From: Tetrahymena thermophila SB210
Taxonomy: Eukaryota > Ciliophora > Oligohymenophorea > Hymenostomatida > Tetrahymenidae
Length of the DNA stretch: 64,000 nucleotides
Reading direction: 5' to 3'
Assembly (NCBI RefSeq): GCF_000189635.1
Contig: NW_002476244.1
Location: 1-64,000, forward strand
In this document: piece after piece, positions 1 through 13,708 of the stretch
Position numbering within the stretch: position 1 is the first letter of the stretch
How the letters are laid out: each line of letters opens with the position of its first letter
Notes under the pieces: model-generated
Databases searched by the model: none
What the model saw: only the letters and a program-made list of their open reading frames with translations
What the model was told of the DNA's origin: nothing
Made by a program: the position numbers and the translations under genes

Positions 1-258
1 AACCCCAACCCCAACCCCAACCCCAACCCCAACCCCAACCCCAACCCCAACCCCAACCCCAACCCCAACCCCAACCCCAACCCCAACCCCAACCCCAACC
101 CCAACCCCAACCCCAACCCCAACCCCAACCCCAACCCCAACCCCAACCCCAACCCCAACCCCAACCCCAACCCCAACCCCAACCCCAACCCCAACCCCAA
201 CCCCAACCCCAACCCCAACCCCACAACCCCCCAACCCCAACCCCAACCCCAACCCCAA
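1..258. repeat. Telomere, (CCCCAA)n array
   Basis: Uninterrupted C4A2 repeats run from base 1 to about base 222. A short irregular stretch (about 222-236) contains CCCCACAACCCCCC, and then a few perfect units end at about 258, where AT-rich sequence begins. This is the C-strand of a G4T2 telomere, as in Tetrahymena and its relatives, so the window starts at a true chromosome end. The length is typical of a macronuclear telomere. The irregular units lie at the internal edge, where first-added repeats or assembly errors are both possible. Confidence 0.97.
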
Positions 259-617
259 TTAAAATAAAATAAGATTAAATAATATTTAAGATAAATGCTT
301 TGATTTTATTTTATTCTCAATTTAAATAACAAAATTTTTTATGCTTTTTTCAACATATATTATTAAACATTTATTTTACAACAAAAGAGATTAGTCAAAA
401 TTTTCAAAAGTTGGTGAAAAAATAAATAATTTTAATTTAAACAATAATCATTATAATTTTAAAAAAATTCTCTTAAATATATAAAAATATTTTCGAATTT
501 TACAAGATTTATGTTGATTGCTGCAATAAAAAGTTAAAATAATATTTAATGTCTTATTTGTAAAATCTTTTTTATTCAAGAAAATTTATTTAAGTTTGTC
601 TGTATGCAATTAAAAAT
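259..617. other. Subtelomeric spacer
   Basis: Very AT-rich sequence between the telomere and the stop of the first gene. I see no ORF of useful length in the ciliate code, no satellite repeat and no copy of a chromosome breakage sequence. Confidence 0.7.
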
Positions 618-1577
618 TCAAATTTGATAATTTTTTTAGATCTAGCAAACGTCTTGTATTTCTAAGGAAAAAAATGGATGTATTGAGCTTCTGCCATGCA
701 CACAGTAAAAAGGAAACTCACATAATTTAATATTTTTTATTAACATATCCATCTAATTTTAATTGAGTTCTTCATTAAATTTAATCGCTCCCTTACATGC
801 TTTAGACATTATTATTTCATCAATTGTATTAGGTATATGACCGAGCTCTGAGTTTAATATTGAATCTATAAATTTAAGATCATAAGTAATAGGCTTATTA
901 AGGATATATAACTAAGGCCATAAATAGACTTCAAATTTATTTTAATTAATATTTTAAATTTTTACAACTTATATTTTGAATTAACTTAACTTATCAACAT
1001 TCTTTTAAAGCCTTTAAAAAATATAAGCATCTAATTCTAAACAATTTGTTCTTGTTTGGTCAAACCAGAGTATAGATGGAAATTGCTTATCTTTATTTCG
1101 CTATGATAAATTGATGCATTTAGAGTCTATTTCATTTCTGCTTTATTTGTATTACAAGCAAAAAGCAGATGCTTTGAATTAATTACAAAAATATTCATAT
1201 CTTATTCTCTCATGTATTGCATGCTAATCTAACCCGAAAAGCATTCCTTTCTACTAATTAAAGCAAATAATTACTTTATTGTTACAATTTCCAAATATTT
1301 CTATGTCTTCAAAAATAGTTCTATCTAGTTTTGAAACTTAAGATATTTACTGTACTTCTTCATTACTTTGTTTTGAAAAAATTTAAATTTATTGATTAAA
1401 ATTTTAATTTCTATCAGCCAGGGATATATCCTAATAATCATTTTCAAGAATTTTTTGTTTAAAATCATTTTTTAGACTTAGAGTCTATATGTATGAAGTC
1501 CTTTTTTTTTAGTTGTCAGAATTCTTAGAACTTCTAATAGTTGCGTATGTTTAATTAAAGACGTAATCTGATATCAT
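618..1577 (-). CDS. MLH3-like MutL homologue, C-terminal endonuclease half only
   Basis: In the ciliate code this is an open frame of about 319 residues if it starts at the ATG at 1577. It contains the metal-binding endonuclease motif of PMS/MLH3-type MutL proteins, DQHAIHERIRYE (about residues 110-121). Near the C-terminus are ACKGAIKFNEEL and FPFYCVHGRSS, the counterparts of the ACxxAIKF and CxHGRPS zinc-site motifs; the wording is closest to MLH3. In the family this domain nicks DNA in mismatch repair and meiotic crossover resolution as a dimer with MLH1. What is missing is the N-terminal GHKL ATPase: the frame runs about 55 codons further upstream to a TGA near 1740, with a possible intron around 1575-1620, and the next gene points the other way. 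It could be a truncated gene, a pseudogene or a genuine short form. The frame and motifs are intact. Family assignment is strong; the start is uncertain. Confidence 0.75.
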
Positions 1578-2175
1578 ATTCAATTCAATTAATTAAATTT
1601 TTTAAATTACTATTTTTTTCTTGAAACTCCTTGGCTATTTAAATATATTTAAAAAAACAGAGTGGTTTTAAGTGTGAACATAGTAAAGGATTTCAGTAAA
1701 TTATGTTAATGATGAAATATACGAAAAATGAATTAGGTATCACTCCCAAATACAAATAATTGTAACTCATTACATTTGCTTAATTTTTTAGACTGAGTAA
1801 TATTTTTTGGTAAGTAAAAATATGTGAGTAAAGTTTTAAAATTAAGAATTTTAGAAAAATAGGTAGCGTCAAATGAGTAAAAGTAGATTAGTAATCAAGT
1901 AGAAATAGTAAATAGCGTCGTTTTAATGTATAATTATTTCAATAGAAATCTTCTTAGGAAAAATAGCTTCTCTATATTGCGGATTATTTTGGAAATAAGA
2001 TAATGACGATGCTTTACCTAAGATTTGATGCAGTATTAGATGTAATCATTTAGGAGTTAAACCAGGTCTACTATTTATTTAAAAAGTTAATAGTTTTTAA
2101 ATCTTTAAATAATAGAGAATCTTCCAAAAATAAATAAAAAAATAAATAACAAATTTAAGAATAATTAAAAGGTAA
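1578..2175. other. Spacer between divergent genes
   Basis: AT-rich spacer between the MutL-like ORF (minus) and the TPR gene (plus). The part next to 1577 may hold 5' coding sequence or an intron of the MutL-like gene. I searched it for GHKL ATPase motifs (the NxxDA and GxG boxes) and found none. A bidirectional promoter is expected here, but no specific element stands out. Confidence 0.5.
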
Positions 2176-4600
2176 ATGTTTTTAAGGAAAGTAGCTAGCG
2201 CAATTGCCAAAAGTGCTGTTTATTCTAGAGTAAGGTAAGAAACTCTGCTGAGTTAACAAACTTTAACTCATAATAAAATTTAACTGAGAAAAATCATGCA
2301 ATTTTAGCCAAGTTATGGATTTGCTGTAATATCTCAGACTTAAATGGATGAGGTTATGCAACTTTATACTAACCTTAGATAGAAGCCTATTGATTAAATT
2401 TATAGCGAGAGTCTTAAGGTAATTAAGGATAGCAATGACAATATCAAAAACTATCTAGTTTTTAATTTAATAACTAGAGCTGCTCTAGAGGCTAAGCACT
2501 TTGATAAAGCAATAGAATTTTCTTTGCAGCAAGTTGAATGTTTATAAAAGGAAGAGAAAAAAAGTTTACAAATAGCTACATGCTTCTATGACTTAAGTAT
2601 TCTTTACTTCTAAAAATAAAAAATGACAATGGCATTTTAATACGCATTCGAAGCTGAAGAAATGGTTGACGATCTCTATCAAGATAATCCTAAAGAATTT
2701 GAGCATATGTACCTTTAGGTGAATAATAACATTTCAAATCTTTTCCTCCATTCGTAAAACTATGAAAAATCTCTAGATTATTCTAATATAGTAGTAAAAA
2801 TGGAAGCATAAGACAACACATAAAATTTATTGCAGAAATTTACAGGTCTTAATCTTTAAACATAAGCTTATCAAGCTATAAATAATGATCAATAGGCTCA
2901 TTTAGCAGTCGAAAAAGCATACATTTTGGCAAAAAAACCTAATTTAGAAGCTCACAGAGCCTATCTCTTCGCAACAGTTGGCTATATTTTTTCCGAACTT
3001 AAGCTTTTTGAAAGAGCTAAAACTGTGTTAAATGAATCTATTGAAATTTACTAAAAGGTTTAAGGAGAAGGATCAAGAAATATCAAGAATTTATAATAAA
3101 AAATTAGAGAAATAGAAGAGACAGAGAAGATCTAAAATATGCATTAATAAACGGTTTAACCTTTAGATTAAGCTAAAATCAATTTAAACTAATCAAATTA
3201 TTAACAAACAAAGTAATAGTAAAAAAATAAACCTCAAGAAGAGCCTATAAACTAAGATATGGCAACTACCTACTTTAAAAAAGGAATGTATAAAGAAGCT
3301 CAAGCTGAATTTGAAAAATATATATAGCAAATAGATTAAATGCCTGAAAATGAACGCAAGCAATATAAAGGTATTTATTTACAATTTTGCTCATTTATTA
3401 TTTTTTATAAATCAAAAATGAATTTATTTATTTATTTAAAATTAAGGAACTCTCTTAAATAGAATTTTCACTTGCTAATATTTATAAAACTAATATGATG
3501 AAAGCTTAGTAACTGCTTTAGAGAGTTTATAGTGTGTTATAGATGACAATGACTCAACTAGAAAGGCTAAAGCTTTCTAAAACGTAGGAATAGCATATGA
3601 AAAAACAGGTGATGTGTTAAAATCAATTGAATATTTTTAAAAAGCACTTAACTTACTTGACGAAAAAACCCCTAATTTAGACAAATACTAAATTTTAGTT
3701 AATCTTATGAGATTGCACAAAATTACAGAAGAGTACGATCTTTCTGTCAAATACGGTGAATCAATTCTAAATATTATTAATTCTTCATAACTGGCTGACA
3801 TCGAAATAGGTAATAAAATGGTAAAAAATAAAATCAATTGATATATTTATATTGTATATATAGGTAGATTTAAAGCAGGTTTAAGCGAAGCTTATTATTT
3901 GAATGGTCAGTTTGAATAGTCATTTAAGATGGGAGAAAAAGCGTTAAAAATTATAGAAAAAACTGAAAATGGTTCGAAGCAGCACCTTTATTGTTGCTAT
4001 TAGCTACTTAAATCCTATCAGGAAGAATAATACTTAGAAAAAATAGAGTAAGCTGGTAAAAAATGTTTAGAACTTCATTCTAAAATTGTTGGAGTAAACT
4101 CTTTTGATGAAATAAAATACCAAACTTATAAAATATTAGCTAACTTTTATGTCATCTTTGGAAAGTACGATGAGGTCATGAAGTACTTAGATCCTCTCAT
4201 AAATTAAACAAAGAATTCTGTTGAATATGCTGATGAATATATTTCGTTCTTAATTTTAAAAGCATAAATTCAATAATCTTTAGAGGAGTATTTCAACGCT
4301 CTTGAATTAACTAAAAATATATTTTAAATTTTAAAAGAGTAAAGCAATGGTAGAATACCTTTTAATGACGAAACAATAAAATTATATACACTAAGATACC
4401 AACTTTAATATTAAAATATTAACATGACTGAATTCGCTAATAGCGTAATCGAATTTGTTGAAATCCTAAATAGAGAAAGCAGTGAAAAAGATTATTTAAC
4501 AGAATATATTATTTAAACCAATACTGTTATTAACTAGTTCATTTAGCATCATAAAGAAGAATATCCTGAAATTTGCTAAAAATTATAAAAATATATTTGA
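2176..4600 (+). CDS. TPR-repeat protein with mitochondrial-type leader
   Basis: Three exons (2176-3370, 3447-3809, 3864-4600) join in frame to 764 residues ending at TGA; both introns are GT..AG (76 and 54 bp). The protein starts MFLRKVASAIAKSAVYSRVR, a basic amphipathic stretch without acidic residues that looks like a mitochondrial targeting peptide. The rest is helical, with spaced Ala/Tyr/Phe patterns such as AIEFSLQQ, ALNLLDEK and YFKKGMYKEAQAEFEKY that read as degenerate tetratricopeptide repeats. A Gln/Lys-rich linker lies between two TPR blocks near residues 310-380. TPR proteins are scaffolds; the partner cannot be told from sequence. The first ATG is used because the leader begins there and no in-frame coding precedes it. 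Confidence 0.8.
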
Positions 4601-6370
4601 ATAAGATGAAGAAGAATTCAAAGTTAGTATTTTATTTAAAATATTAAATTATATAAAATTAACAATCTAAAAATTCATATCACCATTTATTTGTTTTTAA
4701 AACTATTAAAATTTATTACATTTTTGCAACTCTATTTTATTTATTTAAAAAAAAATATTTTTTAATCAATTAAATATTTCTTTTAATACTCATTAAATAA
4801 AATTCATCAAATAGCAAAATATATTTAGCAAAAGAAATCAGAAAATTTATAATAAATATTTTTTAATTAAGTATAGAATAGTAAGAAAATTAAGTAAAAT
4901 TTATATTGATTATGCTAAAAAAAAAATTGTTTATTTTTTTTAAATTTTAACAAATATATATATAAATTTTAATCATATATTTATTTGATAGAGCCATAAA
5001 ATTATTATAATTTTTAGAAAAATTTCTTCAGCCAAGACACATGTTCATTACACAAAGTCCTCTGCAGCATTATTTATCATTACCGCAGTGTTATTTAGGC
5101 CCTAAACAATCTTTTATAGCGGTTTATGTCTATGATTTTAATGATTTAGCTTCAACTTAGGTAGAGAGATTGGAGCAGATAAGAAGCACAAAGAATAGCA
5201 AGATTAATATTGCGTTTTTGAGTTTCATTTTACCAATTTTTTTCTTATTTTCTTTTTTTAATATTTTGAATTTTTTTGATTTATTATTTATTATTAATAT
5301 TTTGGAGATAGATCGCATCTAATATTTAAAATAAAATTTTTTATTATAAATTTTGATCAATTTGATTATTTGGTTAATAAAATATCAGTAGCTTAAGATT
5401 GATAGCTAATTACTTATTTTAATTATAGATTTAAGATGAGATTCATTTGAATTTATAATCAACATTTTTTTGAATATAAAGCTATGTTGTTTTAAATTAT
5501 TTATCTAGGAATATTAAAGGATTTAAATCATATTTTGAGGAGTATTATATATGTAATAATTTTTATTTTGTAAATTTTACAATAAAAAGACATATTTTTA
5601 AAATAATTAATGGCAAATAATTATTGCTAAAGGATTTAAATAAGTAAAAAAAATGATATATATCTAAATTGAAATAGTATATTTTATATAATAATACAAT
5701 TTTTTACAAAATTAGCTTAAAAACATAAAAAATTCGATATATATATAAACAATAAGCAGATATTCATATCCGTTTTTAAATTTCAAAAGGTTGTTTTAAA
5801 CTTAAACTGTTTTTTTTAATTTAGGTATTTTTTACTAATTTGGTTTTTATTTATAGATCAAATTCAAGCATATTATTCTTTTGCTTTACTTAATTTAATA
5901 ATTTTTAAAGCAATTTTAGTCAGGAGCTATTCTGAAAGTTAACTTCATGTGTGAAAAGCATTTTTTTTGTTTATTTTTAAACAGAAAGTATAAAATTCCA
6001 AAATAAAAATATTTTTGATATCTAATCATTAATGCTAATCAGAAAGCAAATATAAAAATTTTAAATATTAAATTGAGATATTTAAAAGCTAAGGTTAACA
6101 AATGTTAATTTATAAAAATATATTTAATAAAAAACGTACTTTTTTTGTTAAAGATTAAAGCAAAAATAGAAATTTTTTAAAGAATCTTTTTAATCTTAAA
6201 AATACTCTCAATTGAAGTAAATTAATAATTTAAACAGAAAGAGATTGAGAGAATACATTATTTATTTTAATATCTGCCTAAATAAATTAAATTTATTTCA
6301 AAAACAATTTCTGAAAACGAAAACATATTTGTTAGTTTAAGATATTTCTTTTATATATAAAAGATTGATG
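4601..6370. other. Gene-poor AT-rich region
   Basis: Apart from the coding-like island at 5041-5449, I see only AT-rich spacer with homopolymer runs and no sustained frame in the ciliate code on either strand. Confidence 0.6.
5041..5449 (+). pseudogene. Possible gene fragment, weakly GTPase-like
   Basis: A short island of higher GC within very AT-rich DNA. From the ATG at 5041 a ciliate-code frame runs about 135 codons to a TGA at about 5447. The first 60 residues look coding-like, including LPQCYLGPKQSFIAVYVYDF and ERLEQIRSTKN, which faintly resemble the G3-to-alpha-3 stretch of Ras/Rab GTPases (YYRGA...VYD...). After that the frame degenerates into Phe/Ile/Leu-rich sequence typical of non-coding AT-rich DNA. 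No P-loop or NKxD motif is present. It could be a decayed fragment, a small unknown gene or chance. Confidence 0.25.
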
Positions 6371-7131
6371 AATATTATTTGGTTAATAAGAAATTAATAA
6401 ATAGATAATCTCAATTTAAGGTAATTAATAGTTGAATTATGACGTAACAATATTAATTATGTCATAATATAAAACATTTGAAAAAAATAAGGTTACTAAA
6501 AGCCAAAACTAACAAAATTATAAAATGTATTAAATATATTATTTAATATAAGATTTATAATTTTATATTACATTATTTTGGTTTTTTTAAAGTCTAATGC
6601 GCAATCCATTTTTTAAGAATAACAAATGGAATATTTGATTTTTTGCTTTGAAAAATACATGATAATTTTAATGATGTAATTTAAATAATCTAAGTTACAA
6701 AAATTAAGATAGTTATAGAATTATATGCTTTAAGCTTGAAATCATTCTCACATATCTTGTCAATTCTTTTATAAATCAGATCGAATAAAATCAATTTAAA
6801 ATAAGTAAATAAGTCCATTTTTCTCAACAATAATATAAAATTGAATATATTTTATTCCACTTTGATAATTTTCACTATAAAAATACAAATCAAAACATTA
6901 TAATATTATTAGAAAAAGATTAAGTATTTTCATTAATTTTAAACACAAAGTTTTCTTCTTCTTAATTAATAGTGATGAAATAAATACATCTCCTCTTTTT
7001 ATTTTTCCACTTCAAATATTTTAACATGCTCATAAAATATTTGATTGAATTTTTAATCAAGTATTAATTATTGATAATATGTTTTAAGTGCTTAAATTAT
7101 ATAGAATAGAAATAGTATCAAAAATATTTGT
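6371..7131 (+). repeat. Direct repeat, copy A (about 0.8 kb)
   Basis: This block begins with tattatttggttaataagaa and ends with gtgcttaaattatatagaat. It aligns almost colinearly with the block at 7323-8160, with many substitutions and small indels. Shared anchors include taattaatagttgaattatg, aaaacatttgaaaaaa and gtccatttttctcaacaat. The two copies lie head to tail about 950 bp apart. No terminal inverted repeats, transposase frame or coding capacity is visible, so this looks like an old local duplication of non-coding DNA. Confidence 0.75.
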
Positions 7132-7322
7132 ATTTTCAAATTTTGTAAACAATTTTTTTCATTCAATTTCTTGCTATAAGTGAATATAATATAAAAGAAT
7201 TTTAATTTTTTGAAAAATTTGAAAACAAGAAACCTCCCTTTTCAAATTAATATTGTATCAAAATTTTTAAAAATGTGACCTAGAGTCCCACTAGGGAGAG
7301 ACACCCTATTTTATAATATATA

Positions 7323-8160
7323 ATATTATTTGGTTAAAAAGAAATTAATAAATAAATTATCGTAATTTAAGTAATTAATAGTTGAATTATGACTTAATAA
7401 TATCAATTATTCGATAATTAAAACATTTGAAAAAATATTACTGCAAGTCAAAACTAACAAAAATAATAAAATTTATTCCATAATATGAAATTTATAATTG
7501 TATACTACGTTATTTTAGTTTTTAAAAATCTAATGTATAATCCCTTATCTAAGAATAGAATAATGGAATATTTTATTTTTTGATTTGAAAAATACTTGAT
7601 TATATAAAAAATGACATAATTTAAATAATCTATGCAACAAAGTTCAGCTATAGAATTATATACTGTATTCTAAAATCTATCTCATATATATTGTCAAATT
7701 TTTATAAATCAGATCTAAGCTGTTATAGATTAATAGAATCAATTCAAATTAAGTAAATGAGTCCATTTTTCTCAACAATTATTCCACTAAATATAATTAT
7801 CATGTTTAATAGCTAAATTAAGAAGTACATCTAATAACTCACATTTTAATTGCAAATAAAAAATTGATGCTAATCCATTTTAATAATTTTCACTATAAAA
7901 ATATATTTAAAAACATCAATAATTTAAAAATTAGAAAAAGATTAAATATTTTCAGTAATTTTGAGCATAAATTTTTCTTCTTCTTCTCATGAATCATGAT
8001 GAAATAGTTAAATACCTCTTTTTATTCTTCTGCTTAAATTATTTTTAAGACGCTCATGAAATATTTGATTGAATTTGTAAGCAAATATTAATAATTGATC
8101 ATATTTTTTAGTTAATTTAAGTGCTTAAATTATATAAAATAGAAAAAGTACCAAAAATAT
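7323..8160 (+). repeat. Direct repeat, copy B (about 0.8 kb)
   Basis: Partner of the block at 6371-7131, in the same orientation and order. It carries an extra segment of about 80 bp around 7790-7870 (containing ccactaaatataattatcat) that copy A lacks. The 190 bp between the copies includes a GC-richer stretch at about 7275-7310 (gacctagagtcccactaggg). Copy B ends about 270 bp downstream of the HSP70 stop codon. Confidence 0.75.
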
Positions 8161-8429
8161 ATATAAATTAATAGGTATATTAGATGACAAATATGCTCTT
8201 TTAATTATTAAAAATTAAAATAATTTATATACTATCTATATAATATAAAATAGGTGGTTCCACATGTGGCTCCTTATTTTACCCTATATATTTCAAGATA
8301 TTTTTGCTTTCAAAAAATCTTGCCAATTAAATCAGCTTCAATAAAACAAATGTATGGTAAATACTCTTATATCAAACATATTTCACTACAATTTTATTTA
8401 TTTTATAATATTTATAAATTTTATATCAA

Positions 8430-10358
<1,929 letters not shown>

Positions 10359-10629
10359 AGTATTTATTTTATGTTATTTTAGTAGCTAAGATTTATTTTT
10401 TATTATAAAATAATAACCAAATTGAGTAAAAATTATCATTTTTTGAAGAGGAGTTAAAAGTTCGATCAGAAATTAAAGGAAAAACAAAATTAATAATCAG
10501 ATTTTGATTTTTGTTCTATTATTCTAAAAAAGAATATTAATTAAATGATTATTAATAAATAGAAGCAAATCAATTTTTCTGATTTAATCTGATCAAATTA
10601 ACCTCTCCTACAAATTAAGTAAAAAGCAT

Positions 10630-10676
10630 CTATCTATTTATCTATCTATCTATCTATCTATCTATGTATCTATCTA
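10630..10676. repeat. (CTAT)n microsatellite
   Basis: About eleven tandem CTAT units with one variant (CTATGTAT), 270-320 bp upstream of the HSP70 start codon. A simple-sequence repeat with no visible function. Confidence 0.9.
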
Positions 10677-10708
10677 TTAATTCATTTTTTATTTTTAACT
10701 CTCTAATA

Positions 10709-10722
10709 TTCTGGAACTCTTC
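10709..10722. promoter_or_regulatory. Candidate heat-shock element
   Basis: TTCTGGAACTCTTC contains the inverted pair TTCnnGAA followed one base late by a third TTC, about 350 bp upstream of the HSP70 start. HSF sites are alternating TTC/GAA units, so this fits in part. In AT-rich DNA a single perfect pair could occur by chance. Confidence 0.3.
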
Positions 10723-11418
10723 TAAATCGAATTATTATAAATGATAAATTCTAATAGAATAAAATGGAATTAATACCCACAATCTTTAATATTAAATATT
10801 TGTTAGGAATTATTTCTTAAAATTATAATAATTATGTTAAGATTATTCTATACTTTTAATCGCCCTAAAGTTAAAAATATTTAATTTCATTTAACTTAAT
10901 TTTGTTTTATTGAGACTAAGAGGCTGATTTCAAATAAATTATTATTTTAAAATTTTAAAGTCTTTTGTATTCTCTACAATAGAATTTTTTATTAAATAAT
11001 GCAATATTAATTTGGAATTATTAAATATTTTTTAATTTATGTTCAATAAAATAGTACTTGGTATAAGAAAATAAAACTCATTAAAATTAGATATTTAAAG
11101 AAAAGAGTGAAATTAAAATATACAAACTATTTTTTAGATAATTGAAGAATAAAGAAAATATTATTTATATATGTAATATGGATAGGTTAGGTAGCTCTTT
11201 CAACCTCTAAAGTTATTTTCAAACAAAAAAAATGTTAATTAAAATTTTTTGAAAATAATTTTTTAAGAAAAAAGTATCTTAAAATATGAGAATATACAAT
11301 ATATTAATTTTTATATAAATTATTAATTAGATTTACTTTGCAAAATTCATAAAAAACATAATTAAAAGGATATTTTATAGTAAAGATCTGCTTTAATGCA
11401 TAAATAATATAAGATTAG

Positions 11419-12303
11419 TCATATTAAGATAGCTATACTTCCGATAATTACTAAAATAGAACCAAAAACATTTATCAAATATATTTGTTCGTTGAAGAAA
11501 AAAATATCGACAGCAAATGATAGTAAAACTTCTGTATATTATAAAGATGATACCAAAGATGCTTTTTCAAGAGTAAAAGATCTAAAAAATAAAAGTTATG
11601 CTATAAATCCAAAGAGAGCCATAATAAAAATTATCAAAATAAATTCTTTCGTGATTTAAATGCTGTTATTTGGAGAGTCTAATTAAACTATGCCACCTAT
11701 TATGCATGAAAATAAGTGATTATAAATTAAAAGCTAAGCACTGTTACATTTCATTTATTTTTATACTTTGCTTGAAATAATTTGTATCGCAGATAATAAA
11801 ACAGAAGCCACTAAAGCAAGCATACATCCTAAAAATTAATTTCTTCCTGGATATTAAGTTTAATCTTTTATTTAAGTGTCTTTAAATAAAAAATTAGGTT
11901 TTACAATTAAAATTATTCCTGAAAAGCTAACAAAACTAAATATAACTTATTTTTTTGTTATTTTTTCATTAAGAAAGATCGAAGCTAAAAAGCTAGTCCA
12001 AAGAGGGTTTGTATTTGCAATAACTATGCCATCCGAAATGTTAAGTAATTTAAAACTCTAAAACAAAATTAACAAAGCTATTCCTCCTAATACCCCTCTT
12101 AGTATCATTAATTTTAGTTCAATGTTATTCTTAGGATACACAGATATATTTTAGATGCGGCAAAAAATCACATTAAGTATGAATCCTACACTCATTCTAG
12201 TTTGAAGAATTTATTAAGTAGTGTATCCTTGTCTAAGCAAACCTACACATGTAAACATTAGTATAAAGAACACCTAACACACCAAAGCATAAGTAATAGC
12301 CAT
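11419..12303 (-). CDS. DMT-superfamily (EamA-type) membrane transporter, paralogue 1
   Basis: An intronless frame of 294 residues, MAITYALVCQVFFI... to ...GSIAILI, closed by TGA. It has about ten hydrophobic segments in two halves, as in EamA/drug-metabolite transporters and triose-phosphate-translocator relatives. Typical family landmarks are the end of the first half (NTNPLWTSFLASIFLNEKIT) and the second half (SFTLEKASLVSSLQYTEVLL, FFFNEQIYLINVFGSILVII). The charged loop in the middle (about residues 145-165) separates the halves. The substrate cannot be predicted. A paralogue of identical length lies directly upstream on the same strand. Confidence 0.85.
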
Positions 12304-12823
12304 TTATCTTTGATGTTTTTATTCATATTAGCATATTTATTTGCTTATGTTATGAAAGAATTAGATCATTTTTTATTTATTTTTTAATTTTATTAATTAC
12401 TATTTTTTATATAATTAAGCTATAAATCAGTAACAATTTAAAGTTTTATTTTCTAAGGTTTACTTTTTTTAAAAATTATTTACTTTATGTAATTAGCTAA
12501 TATTAGTTAAGTTTACATTGTTTTTGATTAAGATAGAAGCATAATAGAAAACTGTAACAATTAATTAAAAATATAAATAATGAATATATTATTTACTTAA
12601 ATTATCCAAATAAAATTATAAATTTATTGTAAGTATTGTATTCAAAAGTAATAGAAAATTAATTTTTAAATTCAAAGTCAATAAATTACAACTCATCTAT
12701 AAGTAAAAGATAAATTAAATACATCAATTAATATATAAGGTTTATTTTATTTATTCAAATAAAATATTTTTATAAATCAAACAAGACCAATTTATTTTAA
12801 GCTCCAAAAATTTTTAATTTTTT
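12304..12823. other. Intergenic spacer between DMT paralogues
   Basis: AT-rich spacer; no coding frame or structured element seen. It presumably contains the promoter of the 11.4-12.3 kb gene and the terminator of its neighbour. Confidence 0.6.
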
Positions 12824-13708
12824 TCATAGAATGATAGCTATACTACCTACAATTATCAGTACAGCTCCTAATACACTAGTTAAATATATTTACTCATTGA
12901 AGAAGAAAATATCTACTAAAAAAGATAGTACAACTCCAATATATTGAAGTGGTGAAATAATTGAGGCTTTTTCTAAAGTAAATGAACGTGTAAACAAAAG
13001 CTATGATATAAAAGCTAAGACGCCCATAATTAGAATAATAAAGAGAAACCTTTTATTTACAATAATGTCATTATTAGGTAATTAGAGTTCAGTTATTCCT
13101 GTAATTATACAGCCAAAAAAGTGATTATACATTAAAAGTTAAGCATTGTTGCATTTCATTTATTTTTGTACTTTGCTAAGAATAATTTGTATAAAAGATA
13201 GTAAAATTGAACCGAATAAGGCAAACATGCACCCCTTTACTTGGTTTCTTCCTTGCATATTAATAGGTTCTTTATCCAAAGTTGCCTCAAAAAAAAAATC
13301 AGGCTTAATAATTAAAAGCATACCTAAAAAGCTAATGAAGCTAAATATCAAAGACTTTATTGTAAGCTTTTCCCCAAGAAAAATTGCTGCTAAGAAACTT
13401 GTCCAAATAGGATTTGTGTTTCCAAATACTACAGCATCTGAAATATTCAAATATTTAAAACTTTAGAACATAATTATAGCTGTAATTCCTCCTAGTAAAC
13501 CTCTAGAAACCATTAATTTTAGCTCTGTGATATTTTTAGGGTAGACAGGAATCTTTTAAAAGTAGCAAAAAGTAAAGTTAATTATGAATCCTATTGACAT
13601 TCTCGTTTATAGTATTTACTATGTGGAATATCCCTACCTTAAGAATCCAACACATGTAAAATTTAATATAAAGAAAACTTAGCTTGCTAATGCATATATT
13701 ACAGCCAT
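12824..13708 (-). CDS. DMT-superfamily (EamA-type) membrane transporter, paralogue 2
   Basis: An intronless frame of 294 residues, exactly the length of its downstream neighbour and similar along its whole length. Examples are NTNPIWTSFLAAIFLGEKLT against NTNPLWTSFLASIFLNEKIT, and FTLEKASIISPLQYIGVVLS against FTLEKASLVSSLQYTEVLLS. It has ten predicted membrane segments in two EamA repeats and no signal peptide beyond the first segment. The two genes are a head-to-tail tandem duplication whose proteins have diverged while the length has been kept, which argues that both are functional. Confidence 0.85.

Larger units (their letters stand above)
10359..11418. other. Spacer upstream of HSP70
   Basis: AT-rich spacer holding the presumed HSP70 promoter and the 3' region of the next transporter gene. 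It also contains a (CTAT)n microsatellite and one candidate heat-shock element. I see no further gene. Confidence 0.6.

Noticed and set aside
7263..7312. GC-richer stretch gacctagagtcccactaggg between the direct repeats, considered as a structured RNA or attachment site.
   Set aside because: Only a short imperfect palindrome (cctag..ctagg) is present, with no further pairing and no second copy in the window.
6371..8160. Transposon interpretation of the 0.8 kb direct repeat.
   Set aside because: No terminal inverted repeats, target-site duplication or transposase frame can be seen.
13146..13466. Plus-strand standard-code ORF of 106 codons.
   Set aside because: Antisense to the second DMT transporter gene, whose protein is clearly conserved with its paralogue.
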